In this document: one piece after another, positions 16,765 through 25,521 of the stretch
Layout of the letters: every line of letters starts with the position of its first letter
Numbering within the stretch: the stretch's first letter is position 1
Assembly: GCF_002368035.1 (NCBI RefSeq)
Contig: NZ_AP018222.1
Coordinates: 1,116,001-1,180,000 of the forward strand
Direction of reading: 5' to 3'
DNA: 64,000 nucleotides
DNA from: Nostoc linckia NIES-25
Lineage (GTDB): Bacteria > Cyanobacteriota > Cyanobacteriia > Cyanobacteriales > Nostocaceae
The notes under the pieces: model-generated
Seen by the model: only the letters and a program-made list of their open reading frames with translations
What the model was told of the DNA's origin: nothing
The model's database searches: none
Made by a program: the position numbers and the translations under genes

Positions 16765-17643
16765 TTATTCAACATCTTTAATGCGGGTTTTGCGTTCTAA
16801 AATCTCTTTCAGCACTAAGGTGACTACTGCTAGTAAGGCTAACAGTACAGCGGCAGAAAAGGCAGCTTCGGTTTCATATTGTTTGTAGGCGTCTTCCACA
16901 AACAGTGGCAAACTCTGGGTTTGGTCGGCAATGTTGCCCGATACCACTGAAACTGCGCCGAATTCACCCATTGCTCTGGCATTGGTCAAAATTAAACCGT
17001 AGAGTAAGCCCCAACGGATGCTGGGTAAGGTGACGCGCCAAAATATTTGCCAATCTTTAGCACCTAATGTTCTGGCTGCTTCTTCTTGATCTTTGCCAAA
17101 TTCTTCTAAAACCGGAATTACTTCCCGCGCCACAAAGGGCATACTGACGAAGGCTGTAGCCAGCACCATACCTGGAAAGGCAAAGATAATTTTGATATCG
17201 TGTGCTTGCAGCCAAGGGCCAAACCAGCCATTGCGTCCGTAAAGTAGGACAATCATCAATCCTGCGACTACGGGGGAGATGGAAAAGGGCAGGTCAATGA
17301 TGCTCAAAACTATGGCGCGTCCGGGAAATTTATAGCGAGCGATCGCCCAAGCCGCACACAAACCAAATACTGTATTTAATGGGAGAGCGATGGCAGCTAA
17401 TAATAGTGTCAACCAAGCTGCATGGAGAAAGGCTGGTCGTGTCAGGTTAGATAAAAACGGCCCGACTCCTTTGCTGAAGGCTTGGTAAAATACGTTAATT
17501 GCAGGGAGGTATTGAACTAAGCTTAAATAGGCGATCGCTATACCAATTAAAACTATTGGCACCCACTTGTTCTGCTCTTTCGGCTTGGGTATATCTGTAT
17601 GGTCAGATGCAGATGAGTGAAAACTTGGCTTATCTACTGTCAT
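16765..17643 (-). CDS. cysW: Sulfate ABC transporter permease CysW
   Basis: A 292-residue inner membrane permease of the sulfate/thiosulfate transporter. It has about six membrane segments and the EAA loop (EEAARTLGAKDWQIFWRVTLP) that contacts the ATPase. LTNARAMGEFGAVSVVSG follows, typical of CysW. Its start overlaps the end of cysT by 14 bases, which suggests translational coupling. It works with CysT and the binding protein at 18776-19915. The ATPase gene cysA is not visible in the window. Confidence 0.95.
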   Translation of the reverse strand: MTVDKPSFHSSASDHTDIPKPKEQNKWVPIVLIGIAIAYLSLVQYLPAINVFYQAFSKGVGPFLSNLTRPAFLHAAWLTLLLAAIALPLNTVFGLCAAWAIARYKFPGRAIVLSIIDLPFSISPVVAGLMIVLLYGRNGWFGPWLQAHDIKIIFAFPGMVLATAFVSMPFVAREVIPVLEEFGKDQEEAARTLGAKDWQIFWRVTLPSIRWGLLYGLILTNARAMGEFGAVSVVSGNIADQTQSLPLFVEDAYKQYETEAAFSAAVLLALLAVVTLVLKEILERKTRIKDVE

Positions 17644-18490
17644 ATCGCCTTGCCCATGCTTGTAAGAAATTAATTGCCAGTAGCAATATTAATGAAATTG
17701 ATAGTAGAACTATGCCAATTACTGTTGCACCAGAATAGTCATACTGCTCTAGTCTTTGGAAAATCAAAACAGGTGCGATTAAATCTTGGTATGGTGTATT
17801 AGAAGAAATAATCACTGTTGAACCATATTCTCCAACTGCACGGGAAAAACCCAAGGCAATACCAGTCAAAATTGTCGGAAATAATGGTGGCAAAATAACT
17901 TTCCAAAAAGTTTGCCATTGAGAAGCACCCAGACACCAGGCGGCTTCTTCAATTTCATGTTCCATTTCTTGAAGTACGGGTTGCACGGTTCTCACGACAA
18001 AAGGCAATGAGATAAAAATCATTGCCACCGCTACTCCTGTGCGAGTAAAAGATACTTTAATTCCTAAAGGTGATAGCAGAGAACCTATCCAGCCGTTATC
18101 GCTATAAACTGTTGCGAGTGTTAAACCTGCTACCGAAGTTGGCAATGCAAACGGTAAATCTACTGTGGCATCAATCAAGCGTTTCAAGGGGAAGTCGTAG
18201 CGGACTAATACCCAAGCAATCAAGGTACCAAACACACCATTGAGCAGGGCAGCAAATATTGAAGTAACAAAGGTTACATTATACGTTGCTAAAGCAATAT
18301 CACTAGTTGCGATCGCCCAAAACCTTGCTGGAGGTTCGGTACTTGCTTTGAGAAACATAGCAACTATGGGCATAAACAACATCACAGCCAGGTATGCGAT
18401 GGTGATTCGCCAAGTCCACGGAACTCGCTGCAATGTCTTCCAAAATGATGTTTTACGTTCGACTTCTACAGAAGGAGATACACTCGTCAT
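17630..18490 (-). CDS. cysT: Sulfate ABC transporter permease CysT
   Basis: A 286-residue permease with the CysT signatures DLPFALPTSVAGLTLATVY and SRAVGEYGSTVIISSN. The EAA loop EIEEAAWCLGASQWQTFWKV is clear. ATG 18490 is used; an upstream TTG at 18496 adds two residues and looks weaker. It pairs with CysW to form the membrane channel for sulfate import. It is about 285 bases downstream of sbpA on the same strand, with repeats between, so it may be part of one operon. Confidence 0.95.
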   Translation of the reverse strand: MTSVSPSVEVERKTSFWKTLQRVPWTWRITIAYLAVMLFMPIVAMFLKASTEPPARFWAIATSDIALATYNVTFVTSIFAALLNGVFGTLIAWVLVRYDFPLKRLIDATVDLPFALPTSVAGLTLATVYSDNGWIGSLLSPLGIKVSFTRTGVAVAMIFISLPFVVRTVQPVLQEMEHEIEEAAWCLGASQWQTFWKVILPPLFPTILTGIALGFSRAVGEYGSTVIISSNTPYQDLIAPVLIFQRLEQYDYSGATVIGIVLLSISLILLLAINFLQAWARRYDSR

Positions 18491-18499
18491 AATCAAAAA

Positions 18500-18775
18500 T
18501 GCAAAATTTAAAAAGAATTCAGGAGTCAGAATTCAGGAGTCAGGATTCAGGAGTCAGAATTTAGGAGTCAGAATTCAGTAGGAAAGCTTCACACACACTA
18601 GCGCACAGAGATTTTAATGAAAAGTGATTAGACAAGCTTGATATGAAACACTCGCGCTTAATTGAAAATTTTGTGATTTACAATTTCTAATTCTTTAATT
18701 CCGAATTCTCTTACCGCAGTGGGGCGTAGCCCATTCTGAATTCTGAATTCTGGATTCTGAATTCTTCTTTATTAA
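18500..18775. repeat. Direct repeats between sbpA and cysT
   Basis: Around 18520-18570 the unit ATTCAGGAGTCAG recurs four times in tandem. Around 18728-18765 the unit TTCTGAATTC recurs. These are simple tandem or dispersed repeats, with no coding sequence. They separate the binding-protein gene from the permease genes. Confidence 0.55.
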
Positions 18776-19915
18776 TTACCTTTTCTTTTGGGCTTGTATC
18801 TTATCAAACACACCCCCATCTGCGAAGAATTTTTTATCAATTTCTTCCCAACCACCAAAGTCCTGAACCGTACCCAGAGTTTTCACCTTGGGAAATTTAT
18901 CTGTGACTTCTTTAGTTTGAGCTAAAGTCTCATCCACAGGTCTGAATCCTAATTTAACAAACTCTTGTTGTGCTTCTGGAGTATAGAGGTATTTCACAAA
19001 ACCTTCAGCAACTTCCCGCGTACCGTGCTTATCAACATTTTTATCTACTACAGCGATGGGATTGTCGATGGATATATTTACGTCGGGAACGACATAATCA
19101 ACTTTCTCACCTTTTTGTTGTGCCAAAATAACTTCGTTTTCGTAGTTAATTAAGGCGTCTCCTTGACCCTGCTTGGCAAATGTGTCTGTAGCTTCCCGTG
19201 CATCTTTAGTTAAGATTGGCACGTTATTGTAAACTTTTGTGACAAATTCAGTAGCCTTAGCATCATCTCCACCGGTTTTAACCACGGAGTTCCAGAGTGC
19301 TAAGAAATTCCACTTAGCAATACCTGAGGTTTTAGGGTCAGCGGTAATCAGTTTTGTATCTCCTTTCGCCAAATCTGCCCAAGTTTTGATGCCTTTAGGA
19401 TTGCCAGGGCGAGTTATTAGCGCTGCCACAGATTTAGAGACGATCGCATTATTGGGGACTTCTTTTTCCCATCCTGGCTGAATCAATCCAGCCTTTTCAA
19501 TCTTTGTGGTGTCTCCTGCTAGTGCTAAGTGGACAACATCTGCTTCCAAACCATCGATAACGGCGCGAGTTTGAGAACCAGAGCCGCCATAGCTTTGTTT
19601 GAAGGTGACAGTTTGGTTATGGTCTTTCTTCCACTGTTCTACAAATTTAGGAATGATGGCTTCGTGAGCAGCTTTGGTAACTGCAAAGGAAACGAGGGTT
19701 AGCTCAACATTACTTTTACTTGCAGCCACAGGACTAGCACTAGGGGTTTCTGTGGAAGAATTGCTCCCCTCTCCACCGGAGCAGGCGGCAAGCGCCACAC
19801 TCAATAATGCTCCTACCAAAAAGAGCGATACAAAACCTTTGAGCGAATTCAGTCTGAACCGATTATGTTCAGCGATCGCTTGTAATATTTTTAGTGGGCG
19901 CTGCCACAAACTCAT
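18776..19915 (-). CDS. sbpA: Sulfate ABC transporter substrate-binding lipoprotein
   Basis: A 379-residue periplasmic binding protein. The N-terminus has a hydrophobic stretch and lipobox (LSVALAAC, Cys about 45), so it is anchored as a lipoprotein. The mature part has the sulfate-family motifs LTLVSFAVTKAAHEAI, FKQSYGGSGSQTRAVIDGL and TADPKTSGIAKWNFLALW. It is the first gene of the sbpA-cysT-cysW-NIL set. A perfect ATATAC-TGTA-GTATAT inverted repeat lies 48 bases upstream (19963-19978). A close paralogue with a different type of signal lies at 21265-22389. Confidence 0.95.
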   Translation of the reverse strand: MSLWQRPLKILQAIAEHNRFRLNSLKGFVSLFLVGALLSVALAACSGGEGSNSSTETPSASPVAASKSNVELTLVSFAVTKAAHEAIIPKFVEQWKKDHNQTVTFKQSYGGSGSQTRAVIDGLEADVVHLALAGDTTKIEKAGLIQPGWEKEVPNNAIVSKSVAALITRPGNPKGIKTWADLAKGDTKLITADPKTSGIAKWNFLALWNSVVKTGGDDAKATEFVTKVYNNVPILTKDAREATDTFAKQGQGDALINYENEVILAQQKGEKVDYVVPDVNISIDNPIAVVDKNVDKHGTREVAEGFVKYLYTPEAQQEFVKLGFRPVDETLAQTKEVTDKFPKVKTLGTVQDFGGWEEIDKKFFADGGVFDKIQAQKKR

Positions 19916-19962
19916 CCTAATTGCCTCCGCTAAATCTACACTTACTAGATGGGAATACAGTT

Positions 19963-19978
19963 ATATACTGTAGTATAT
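19963..19978. promoter_or_regulatory. Inverted repeat in the sbpA promoter region
   Basis: ATATAC-TGTA-GTATAT has perfect six-base arms and lies 48 bases before the sbpA start. It partly resembles the TATACTACGGTTA motif at rrf2 and crp. It could be an operator or simply a promoter -10 region. Confidence 0.35.
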
Positions 19979-20192
19979 TACTAGGTTTTTGCAGCTATTT
20001 GGTTACAAATACACAAAAACATCATATTCTCTATCGAAAATATGGTGATTTTATCAGTTCTGCGAACAATTAGAAATAGTTTGAGTTTCAAATATCAAAT
20101 TGTCATTACAATAAACCAGCAACTCATCAAGCAATTTGCTAGTAAATAACTAATTTGTAAGGCAATACTTCGCCAAATTACGAGGGTTCAAG

Positions 20193-20900
20193 ATGTCACT
20201 GAGTCGTAGCGATCTCGAAGCTGGAAACGAACAAACGAGACTATTAGAAGCATCACACTCTGGAATCAAGCTTACTACCCTGAGCGAAGATGAGTTACAG
20301 CGATCGCTCCATCAAACACTACAACAGCAACCAGCAAATTCTGATATCTGGATATTTGCCTACGGTTCGTTGATTTGGAATCCCTTAATCAAATATGTTG
20401 AGCGCCGTGCTGGAATAATTTATGGTTGGCATCGCCGTTTCTGTACGTGGATGATTCTCGGTTTGGGAACTCCAGAGAATCCCGGATTACTCTTAGGACT
20501 CGATCGCGGTGGTAGTTGTCGTGGTGTGATTTATCGAATTGCCGCTGCCGATGTACCAAAGGAATTACTTTTGATTTGGCGACGGGAAATGGTGGCTGGT
20601 GTATATCTTGCTCGTTGGGTAAGGGTGTTTGATGGTACACAGGAATTCAAAGCGATCGCCTTTGTTGCCAATCGTCAACATCCCAGGTACGCTCATCGCA
20701 TACCATTAACAACCACTATTAATAGTATTGCTACCGCGTCTGGAAAATTAGGTTGCTGCGCTGATTATCTGATGAGAACTGTTGATGGGTTGATTGCAGA
20801 AGGCATTAAAGATAGAAAATTGCTCTCATTACGCGAACAAGTGCTGGCAAAACAACAAGTACTTTTAGTTAGTAGCAGTTCAACTCAAATTACTACTTGA
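20193..20900 (+). CDS. ChaC-like gamma-glutamylcyclotransferase (glutathione degradation)
   Basis: A 235-residue enzyme whose core begins IWIFAYGSLIWNP, the YGSL substrate loop of the family. The catalytic glutamate is in LIWRREMVAGVY, and the SGKLGCCADYL segment is also typical of ChaC. ChaC enzymes cleave glutathione into 5-oxoproline and Cys-Gly, releasing cysteine for reuse. An added N-terminal extension of about 50 residues is uncharacterised. A GAGG Shine-Dalgarno precedes ATG 20193. Being divergent from sbpA and in front of a second sulfate-binding gene fits a sulfur-scavenging role. Confidence 0.88.
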   Translation: MSLSRSDLEAGNEQTRLLEASHSGIKLTTLSEDELQRSLHQTLQQQPANSDIWIFAYGSLIWNPLIKYVERRAGIIYGWHRRFCTWMILGLGTPENPGLLLGLDRGGSCRGVIYRIAAADVPKELLLIWRREMVAGVYLARWVRVFDGTQEFKAIAFVANRQHPRYAHRIPLTTTINSIATASGKLGCCADYLMRTVDGLIAEGIKDRKLLSLREQVLAKQQVLLVSSSSTQITT

Positions 20901-21206
20901 GAATGAGTGCTGAGAGCCTTTTCATGAAGATTTTGAGATGTCGGGTGCGTTACTGCTGAGGCTACTGCATCTGAAATTATTGACGGTGTGTAGATCGGCG
21001 CGACAACACAATCTAAATGTAACCTTTTTAGCATAAATTTAAGAATTAACACTGATTTATCTGTGTTGAAAATATTAAGTAGTGTAAGTAATTTTTTAGA
21101 TTATTTTAGTTACGAACTTTCCGAAATAGGAAATGAAAATTTTTAGTATAAAAATTTAGTTGAATTTTGAGAATTCATCTGATAATCTCTATTCTCAAGA
21201 GAAAGA

Positions 21207-21230
21207 ACGGTAAATCAGTCGGATTACCGT
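21207..21230. promoter_or_regulatory. Sulfur-box operator upstream of the second sulfate-binding protein
   Basis: ACGGTAA (21207-21213), 10 spacer bases and TTACCGT (21224-21230). The spacer-right half (GTCGGATTACCG) is the same as at 1528-1539. It is 35 bases before the ATG at 21265, a position suited to controlling that promoter. The rest of 20901-21264 shows nothing recognisable. Confidence 0.6.
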
Positions 21231-21264
21231 AATTTATCAAGCAACTACACAAAATCCAGCTACA

Positions 21265-22389
21265 ATGACACATTTTCAACCCAAGAATTTACAAGTTTTC
21301 TGTCCTCCTCAATTAAAGCCTGCCTCAACTCGAACCTCTGCATTGTTATTAGCGGCTGGCTTGAGCTTAAGTACCCTTGTTCCTGTTTATGCTGCGGGCA
21401 CTGTTTCTGAAACTATTCCTGTTAACCAAAAGCCTCAACTGATTAGTCAAGGTGGCAAGACAGTTGAGATTACTTTAGTTTCCTACGCAGTCACCAAGGC
21501 GGCTTACGATAAAATAGTTCCGAAGTTTGTGGCAAAATGGAAACGCGAAAAAGGTCAAGATGTAGTGATTAAGCAGAGCTATGGTGGTTCTGGCTCTCAA
21601 ACCCGTGCAGTGCTTGACGGATTGGAGGCGGATGTTGTAGCTTTAGCGCTGGCTTTGGATACCAAAAAAATTGAAAAAGCAGGACTGATTGGGCCAGGTT
21701 GGGAGAAAGAAGCTCCAAATAATTCAATTGTCACCCACTCAGTAGTTGCCTTAGAAACTCGTGAAGGTAATCCTAAAAAGATTCAAAACTGGAGTGACTT
21801 AGCCAAACCAGGGGTCAAGGTGATTACGGCCAACCCCAAAACTTCAGGAGGTGCGCGGTGGAACTTTCTGGCTTTGTGGGGTGCGATCGCCAAGAATGGT
21901 GGAACTGAAGCTCAAGCCTTAAAATATGTTACCCAAGTCTTTCGGAATGTCCCTGTGTTGCCTAAAGATGCGCGAGAATCCAGCGATGTTTTTTACAACA
22001 AAGGTCAAGGGGATGTTCTGCTTAACTACGAAAACGAAATTATCTTAGCAGCGCAACAAGGAAAAAGTTCACCGTCTTATGTGGTTCCCCAGGTCAACAT
22101 TTCTATAGATGGCCCAGTAGCAGTTGTGGATAAAAATGTTGATAAGCATGGTACGCGAGAGGTTTCGCAAGCTTTCGTTCAGTTTCTTTTTACACCAGAA
22201 GCTCAACGTGAGTTTGCCAAAGTTGGTTTTCGGCCTGTTAACTCTACTGTCGCCAAAGAGGTACAGAATAAATTTCCTAAGATTTCTAAGCTTTATAACG
22301 TCCAAAGTCTGGGAGGGTGGGACACTCTTCAAAAGAAGTTTTTTGATGATGGTGCAATCTTCGACCGAATACAAAGTAGCGGACGCTAA
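21265..22389 (+). CDS. Sulfate-binding periplasmic protein, second copy
   Basis: A 374-residue sulfate-family binding protein similar to the one at 18776-19915 (VEITLVSYAVTKAAYDKIV, IKQSYGGSGSQTRAVLDGL, ITANPKTSGGARWNFLALW). Instead of a lipobox it has a cleavable Sec signal ending around VPVYAAG (about residue 44), so it should be free in the periplasm. It stands alone with its own operator, while the first copy heads the permease operon. It may be a starvation-induced binding protein feeding the same CysTW channel; thiosulfate or another oxyanion as ligand cannot be excluded. Confidence 0.92.
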   Translation: MTHFQPKNLQVFCPPQLKPASTRTSALLLAAGLSLSTLVPVYAAGTVSETIPVNQKPQLISQGGKTVEITLVSYAVTKAAYDKIVPKFVAKWKREKGQDVVIKQSYGGSGSQTRAVLDGLEADVVALALALDTKKIEKAGLIGPGWEKEAPNNSIVTHSVVALETREGNPKKIQNWSDLAKPGVKVITANPKTSGGARWNFLALWGAIAKNGGTEAQALKYVTQVFRNVPVLPKDARESSDVFYNKGQGDVLLNYENEIILAAQQGKSSPSYVVPQVNISIDGPVAVVDKNVDKHGTREVSQAFVQFLFTPEAQREFAKVGFRPVNSTVAKEVQNKFPKISKLYNVQSLGGWDTLQKKFFDDGAIFDRIQSSGR

Positions 22390-22542
22390 TATAGCCTTTC
22401 GATCTTGCAGAGAAAACGGGATTAATTGAGATTTTTGACCAATATCAAAGATAGATTGGAACAGGAGAGCAAATTCTCCAGTTCCTTTCTTTGATGTTGC
22501 CAAAAGGGATTAAGGGTAAAAATCACTATAGATTTTTGGTGA

Positions 22543-23301
22543 CTATCCACGAAAATCAACTAAGGTCTTGATTCCAAGAGCAATTACTGTAGTGATAAAT
22601 ATACGCCGTAACCAGATGTTGTTAAGTTTCAGGGCAACCTGCGAACCAACTATTCCACCAATAAACATAGTAATACTAAGAATAATACCAAGCTTATAAT
22701 CCACTATTCCTTGTGTTAGGAAAATGATGGTGGCAATTAGCGAAGAAAAAATATTAATCAACTTTGTATTTGCCACCGCTTGCACAAATGTCATCCGAAA
22801 TAGGCTGACATAAGCTGATGTCAGCATTGTGACATAGCCACCACTAAAGAAACCGCCATAAACACCAAGTATAAAGGTTGCTATATATCCACCCATTTCT
22901 ACTATTGGTGATGGCTTTTTTATTGGCGAAATGATTCCGGCATTACGATTTACGATTGAAAATACAGCCACTATAATCATCAAAATAGAGATAGTTATAG
23001 GCATCGATTTTGAAGGTATAGCTAAAACGAGTAACGCACCAATAATTGAACCTAAAATCGTTAACAAAATCATTATTCGCAAGCGATTATAGTCAAGTAA
23101 TTTTTTCCCAATAAAAGGTAATGTACCACCAACACTCATAAAGGTTAATGCCAGCATATTAGTGGCAAGAGCAGTACGCGGTTCAATACTAAATTGCAAC
23201 ATTACAGGGACGGTGATTAAAGAAGTGCTTCCTGTAATCACGCTGATGACACTTGTTACAAAGAAAATTGCTATGAGCAATATTAATTGGATGCCATGCA
23301 T
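22543..23301 (-). CDS. Sulfite exporter TauE/SafE family permease
   Basis: A 252-residue membrane protein with TauE/SafE features: VTSVISVITGSTSLITVPVM near the start and FILGVYGGFFSGGYVTML in the second half. Both are the paired GG motifs of the family. ATG 23301 is preferred; TTG 23325 would add eight residues. It converges on the sulfate-binding gene 21265-22389. It is only distantly like the permease at 1718 and that at 41323. The substrate is unknown; sulfur anions are likely by location. Confidence 0.78.
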   Translation of the reverse strand: MHGIQLILLIAIFFVTSVISVITGSTSLITVPVMLQFSIEPRTALATNMLALTFMSVGGTLPFIGKKLLDYNRLRIMILLTILGSIIGALLVLAIPSKSMPITISILMIIVAVFSIVNRNAGIISPIKKPSPIVEMGGYIATFILGVYGGFFSGGYVTMLTSAYVSLFRMTFVQAVANTKLINIFSSLIATIIFLTQGIVDYKLGIILSITMFIGGIVGSQVALKLNNIWLRRIFITTVIALGIKTLVDFRG

Positions 23302-23590
23302 AAAAATATTTTTTGTTGTTACCAATACATTTTTAGCAAGTGCTTATAATCGGCAATAGATATTTTTAGCTATAAAAATTAAAGCCTTGATTTTCACTAT
23401 ATTAATACAGCTAAAATCCTCTGTAAACTTATTTTTATACCAATAAAAGCGGTATTTATTATGAAATAAATTGGTAACAACTAAGTTGGGTATATTCTGA
23501 TAAATTGGGAAATTGTAGCGGTTTTTAATAGGTGAATTGCGGCAAAATAAGAGTGTCTGTAAAAGTATTGTTATACAGCGTTTTTCAGGT

Positions 23591-23721
23591 AAATGAAGTA
23601 CGCGAGTAGGGGCGAACGTCCGTACTCTCCGGGTTCCGCTTTAGCGGTACGCCCTTACAATTATCTGTAGCTTTAATCGTAGGGGCACAACATGTTGTGC
23701 CCCTACCCGTGTACTTCATTT
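23591..23721. repeat. 131-bp MITE-like element with AAATGAAGTAC ends
   Basis: AAATGAAGTAC (23591-23601) and GTACTTCATTT (23711-23721) are exact inverted ends. A perfect 28-bp palindrome with arm GTAGGGGCACAACA sits at 23679-23706. A related unit at 56949-57008 has arm GTAGGGGCGCAAAG. No gene is seen from 23302 to 23903. Confidence 0.8.
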
Positions 23722-23903
23722 GCCTATTGCCTATTCCCTGTTGTCTGCTATAAAACTACGAAGTATTTGTTGAGTAATAAGTAAGTAGACATAATTAAAT
23801 GTAAAATACAAAAGTTAAAAACCCGATAAAAACTGGCTTTTCCCTTCTGCCTTCTACCTCCTGCTTTCTACTTATTATTTATTTACCCAACCTACACCCA
23901 TTA

Positions 23904-24683
23904 TTAACTGGAAGCATATTTCAAGGGTAATCCGTCGTGAAATACTAGCAATTCTCCGGGTTGGATTTGCGTCCAAACTTCGTTGTCAGTCAGTGGAGTG
24001 GTAGCGATGACGGCGACGCGATCGCGTTCGGTTGTCACTTCCCGAAAATCAACAGTCATATCTTGGTCAATCAAATGGGCAGCAGCAAAGGGCGCTTGGC
24101 GTACAATATAGCTGAGTTTGGTTGAGCAATAGGCAAAAAAGTGTTCTCCATCTGATAATAAGTAGTTAAAGATACCTGCATTTGCTATAACACCAGTAAT
24201 TTCTTGCAGTACAGAATAGAGTTCTTTAATGGAAGGCTCACCTTGAGGAAAGCGTTCTCGTAATGTTTCTAACATCATACAGAATGCTTTTTCGCTATCG
24301 GTATCACCTACAGCTTGATAAAAACCCATATTTTCTGGCTGAAAATCTGGTAAATTCCCGTTATGGGCAAATACCCAATACTTACCCCACAATTCTCTGC
24401 GGAATGGATGGCAGTTATGTAAGGCAATTTCGCCCTGAGTGGCTTTGCGGATATGGGCGATGACATGGGTTGAGTGGATGGGATAACTCCGCACGAACTC
24501 CGCGACTGGAGAAACAACAGAAGGTTGGGCATCTAAAAACATCCGACATCCCTTTCCTTCAAAGAAAGCAATACCCCAACCATCGCTATGATGATCTGTT
24601 CTTCCTCCCCGCGCAGAAAAACCTTCAAAAGAAAAGCAAATATCCGTTGGGACATTGCAATTCATTCCAAGCAATTGGCACAT
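23904..24683 (-). CDS. Class II glutamine amidotransferase, YafJ/EgtC-like
   Basis: A 259-residue protein with the Ntn-type start MCQLLGMNCN, where Cys2 is the nucleophile after Met removal. The motifs GRTDHHSDGWGIAFFEG, HVIAHIRKATQG and FAHNGNLPDF form the glutaminase site. The family includes YafJ and the EgtC amidohydrolase of ergothioneine synthesis, which cleaves a gamma-glutamyl bond. No synthetase domain or egtB/egtD genes are adjacent, so the substrate is not set by context. The start is fixed by the need for Cys2. Confidence 0.85.
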   Translation of the reverse strand: MCQLLGMNCNVPTDICFSFEGFSARGGRTDHHSDGWGIAFFEGKGCRMFLDAQPSVVSPVAEFVRSYPIHSTHVIAHIRKATQGEIALHNCHPFRRELWGKYWVFAHNGNLPDFQPENMGFYQAVGDTDSEKAFCMMLETLRERFPQGEPSIKELYSVLQEITGVIANAGIFNYLLSDGEHFFAYCSTKLSYIVRQAPFAAAHLIDQDMTVDFREVTTERDRVAVIATTPLTDNEVWTQIQPGELLVFHDGLPLKYASS

Positions 24684-25155
24684 GATGTTGCAGCTTTCAA
24701 TTTTCGACTAAGGCCTTGCTGTTCAAGATACTTCAGAATGTTGCCTTGATTCTGGAGCGATCGCTTCAATCTGAAAATTTCGCTGAAATAGGCAATAGAC
24801 TTAAAAGTTTCTTGGCGATTGGTTTAAGGTGAATTCGATGTATAGGATTTTGACCTCACCCCCAGCTCCTCTCCTTCAAGGGCTACGGTGTACAGACATC
24901 TGTGTAGTAAACCAAAATCCTCGTAGATCCTCCTAAATCCTCCTTAAAAAGGAGGACTTTGAGAGATTTTTGCCCCCTTTTTAAGGGGAGCCAGCGCGGT
25001 CTTGGGGGTTTCCCCCATGAGCGACTGGCGTGGGTTGGGGGGATCAAAAGTCTGCGGCACAACTTTAAAAGACTTGTGTGTACACCGTAGCCTTTAAGGG
25101 AGTGGAAGGCTGGGTGGGTTTGTCTTGTCGCATTCACCTTGGTTCACTTCTTGCC
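24684..25155. repeat. Repeat-filled spacer with family C unit
   Basis: No convincing gene. GCCAGCGCGGTCTTGG...GAGCGACTGGC (24990-25029) is a family C hairpin between complementary CCTTAAAAAGG tracts. Near 24840-24880 a fragment matches the hairpin repeat at 36972-37077 (AGGATTTTGACCTCACCC). Confidence 0.6.
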
Positions 25156-25455
25156 CTATGCCAAAAGATGGTAACGGCGGATATCTGGTGTAGTAGCTAC
25201 CAAACCTTGGATTTTAGCTGCTGCTGCTTGGAAATGGGGCGAGTCCATATGAGTATTCAAGGCTTCACTAGAAGTCCACTCTTCCACAAAAGTAAAGTCT
25301 GTTGGGTCATACTGATTTTGTAAAAGTTCATACTTGATTGCATCTGGTTCCTGTCTGGTTGGTTCAATAAGTTCTAACAACACAGCTTTAAGTTCTTCTA
25401 CTTTGTTAGGCAAAGCAATAACATGAGCAACAACGCGAATAGTTTGGTTAGTCAT
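25156..25455 (-). CDS. Antibiotic biosynthesis monooxygenase (ABM) domain protein
   Basis: A 99-residue ferredoxin-like protein of the ABM/YgiN family. IRVVAHVIALPNKVEELKAV, RQEPDAIKYELLQNQYDPT, FVEEWTSSEALNTHMDS and HFQAAAAKI follow the family order. Members act on quinones or aromatic polyketides, or simply bind small aromatics. It is a single-domain, full-length protein. The next gene on the strand is devA-like about 66 bases away. No pathway partner is evident. Confidence 0.85.
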   Translation of the reverse strand: MTNQTIRVVAHVIALPNKVEELKAVLLELIEPTRQEPDAIKYELLQNQYDPTDFTFVEEWTSSEALNTHMDSPHFQAAAAKIQGLVATTPDIRRYHLLA

Positions 25456-25521
25456 TGGGGATTGGGGATTGAAAAAAGAATATTTTCATCCGTTCTGGTG
25501 TACTCAGTTGATGATAGCTAT

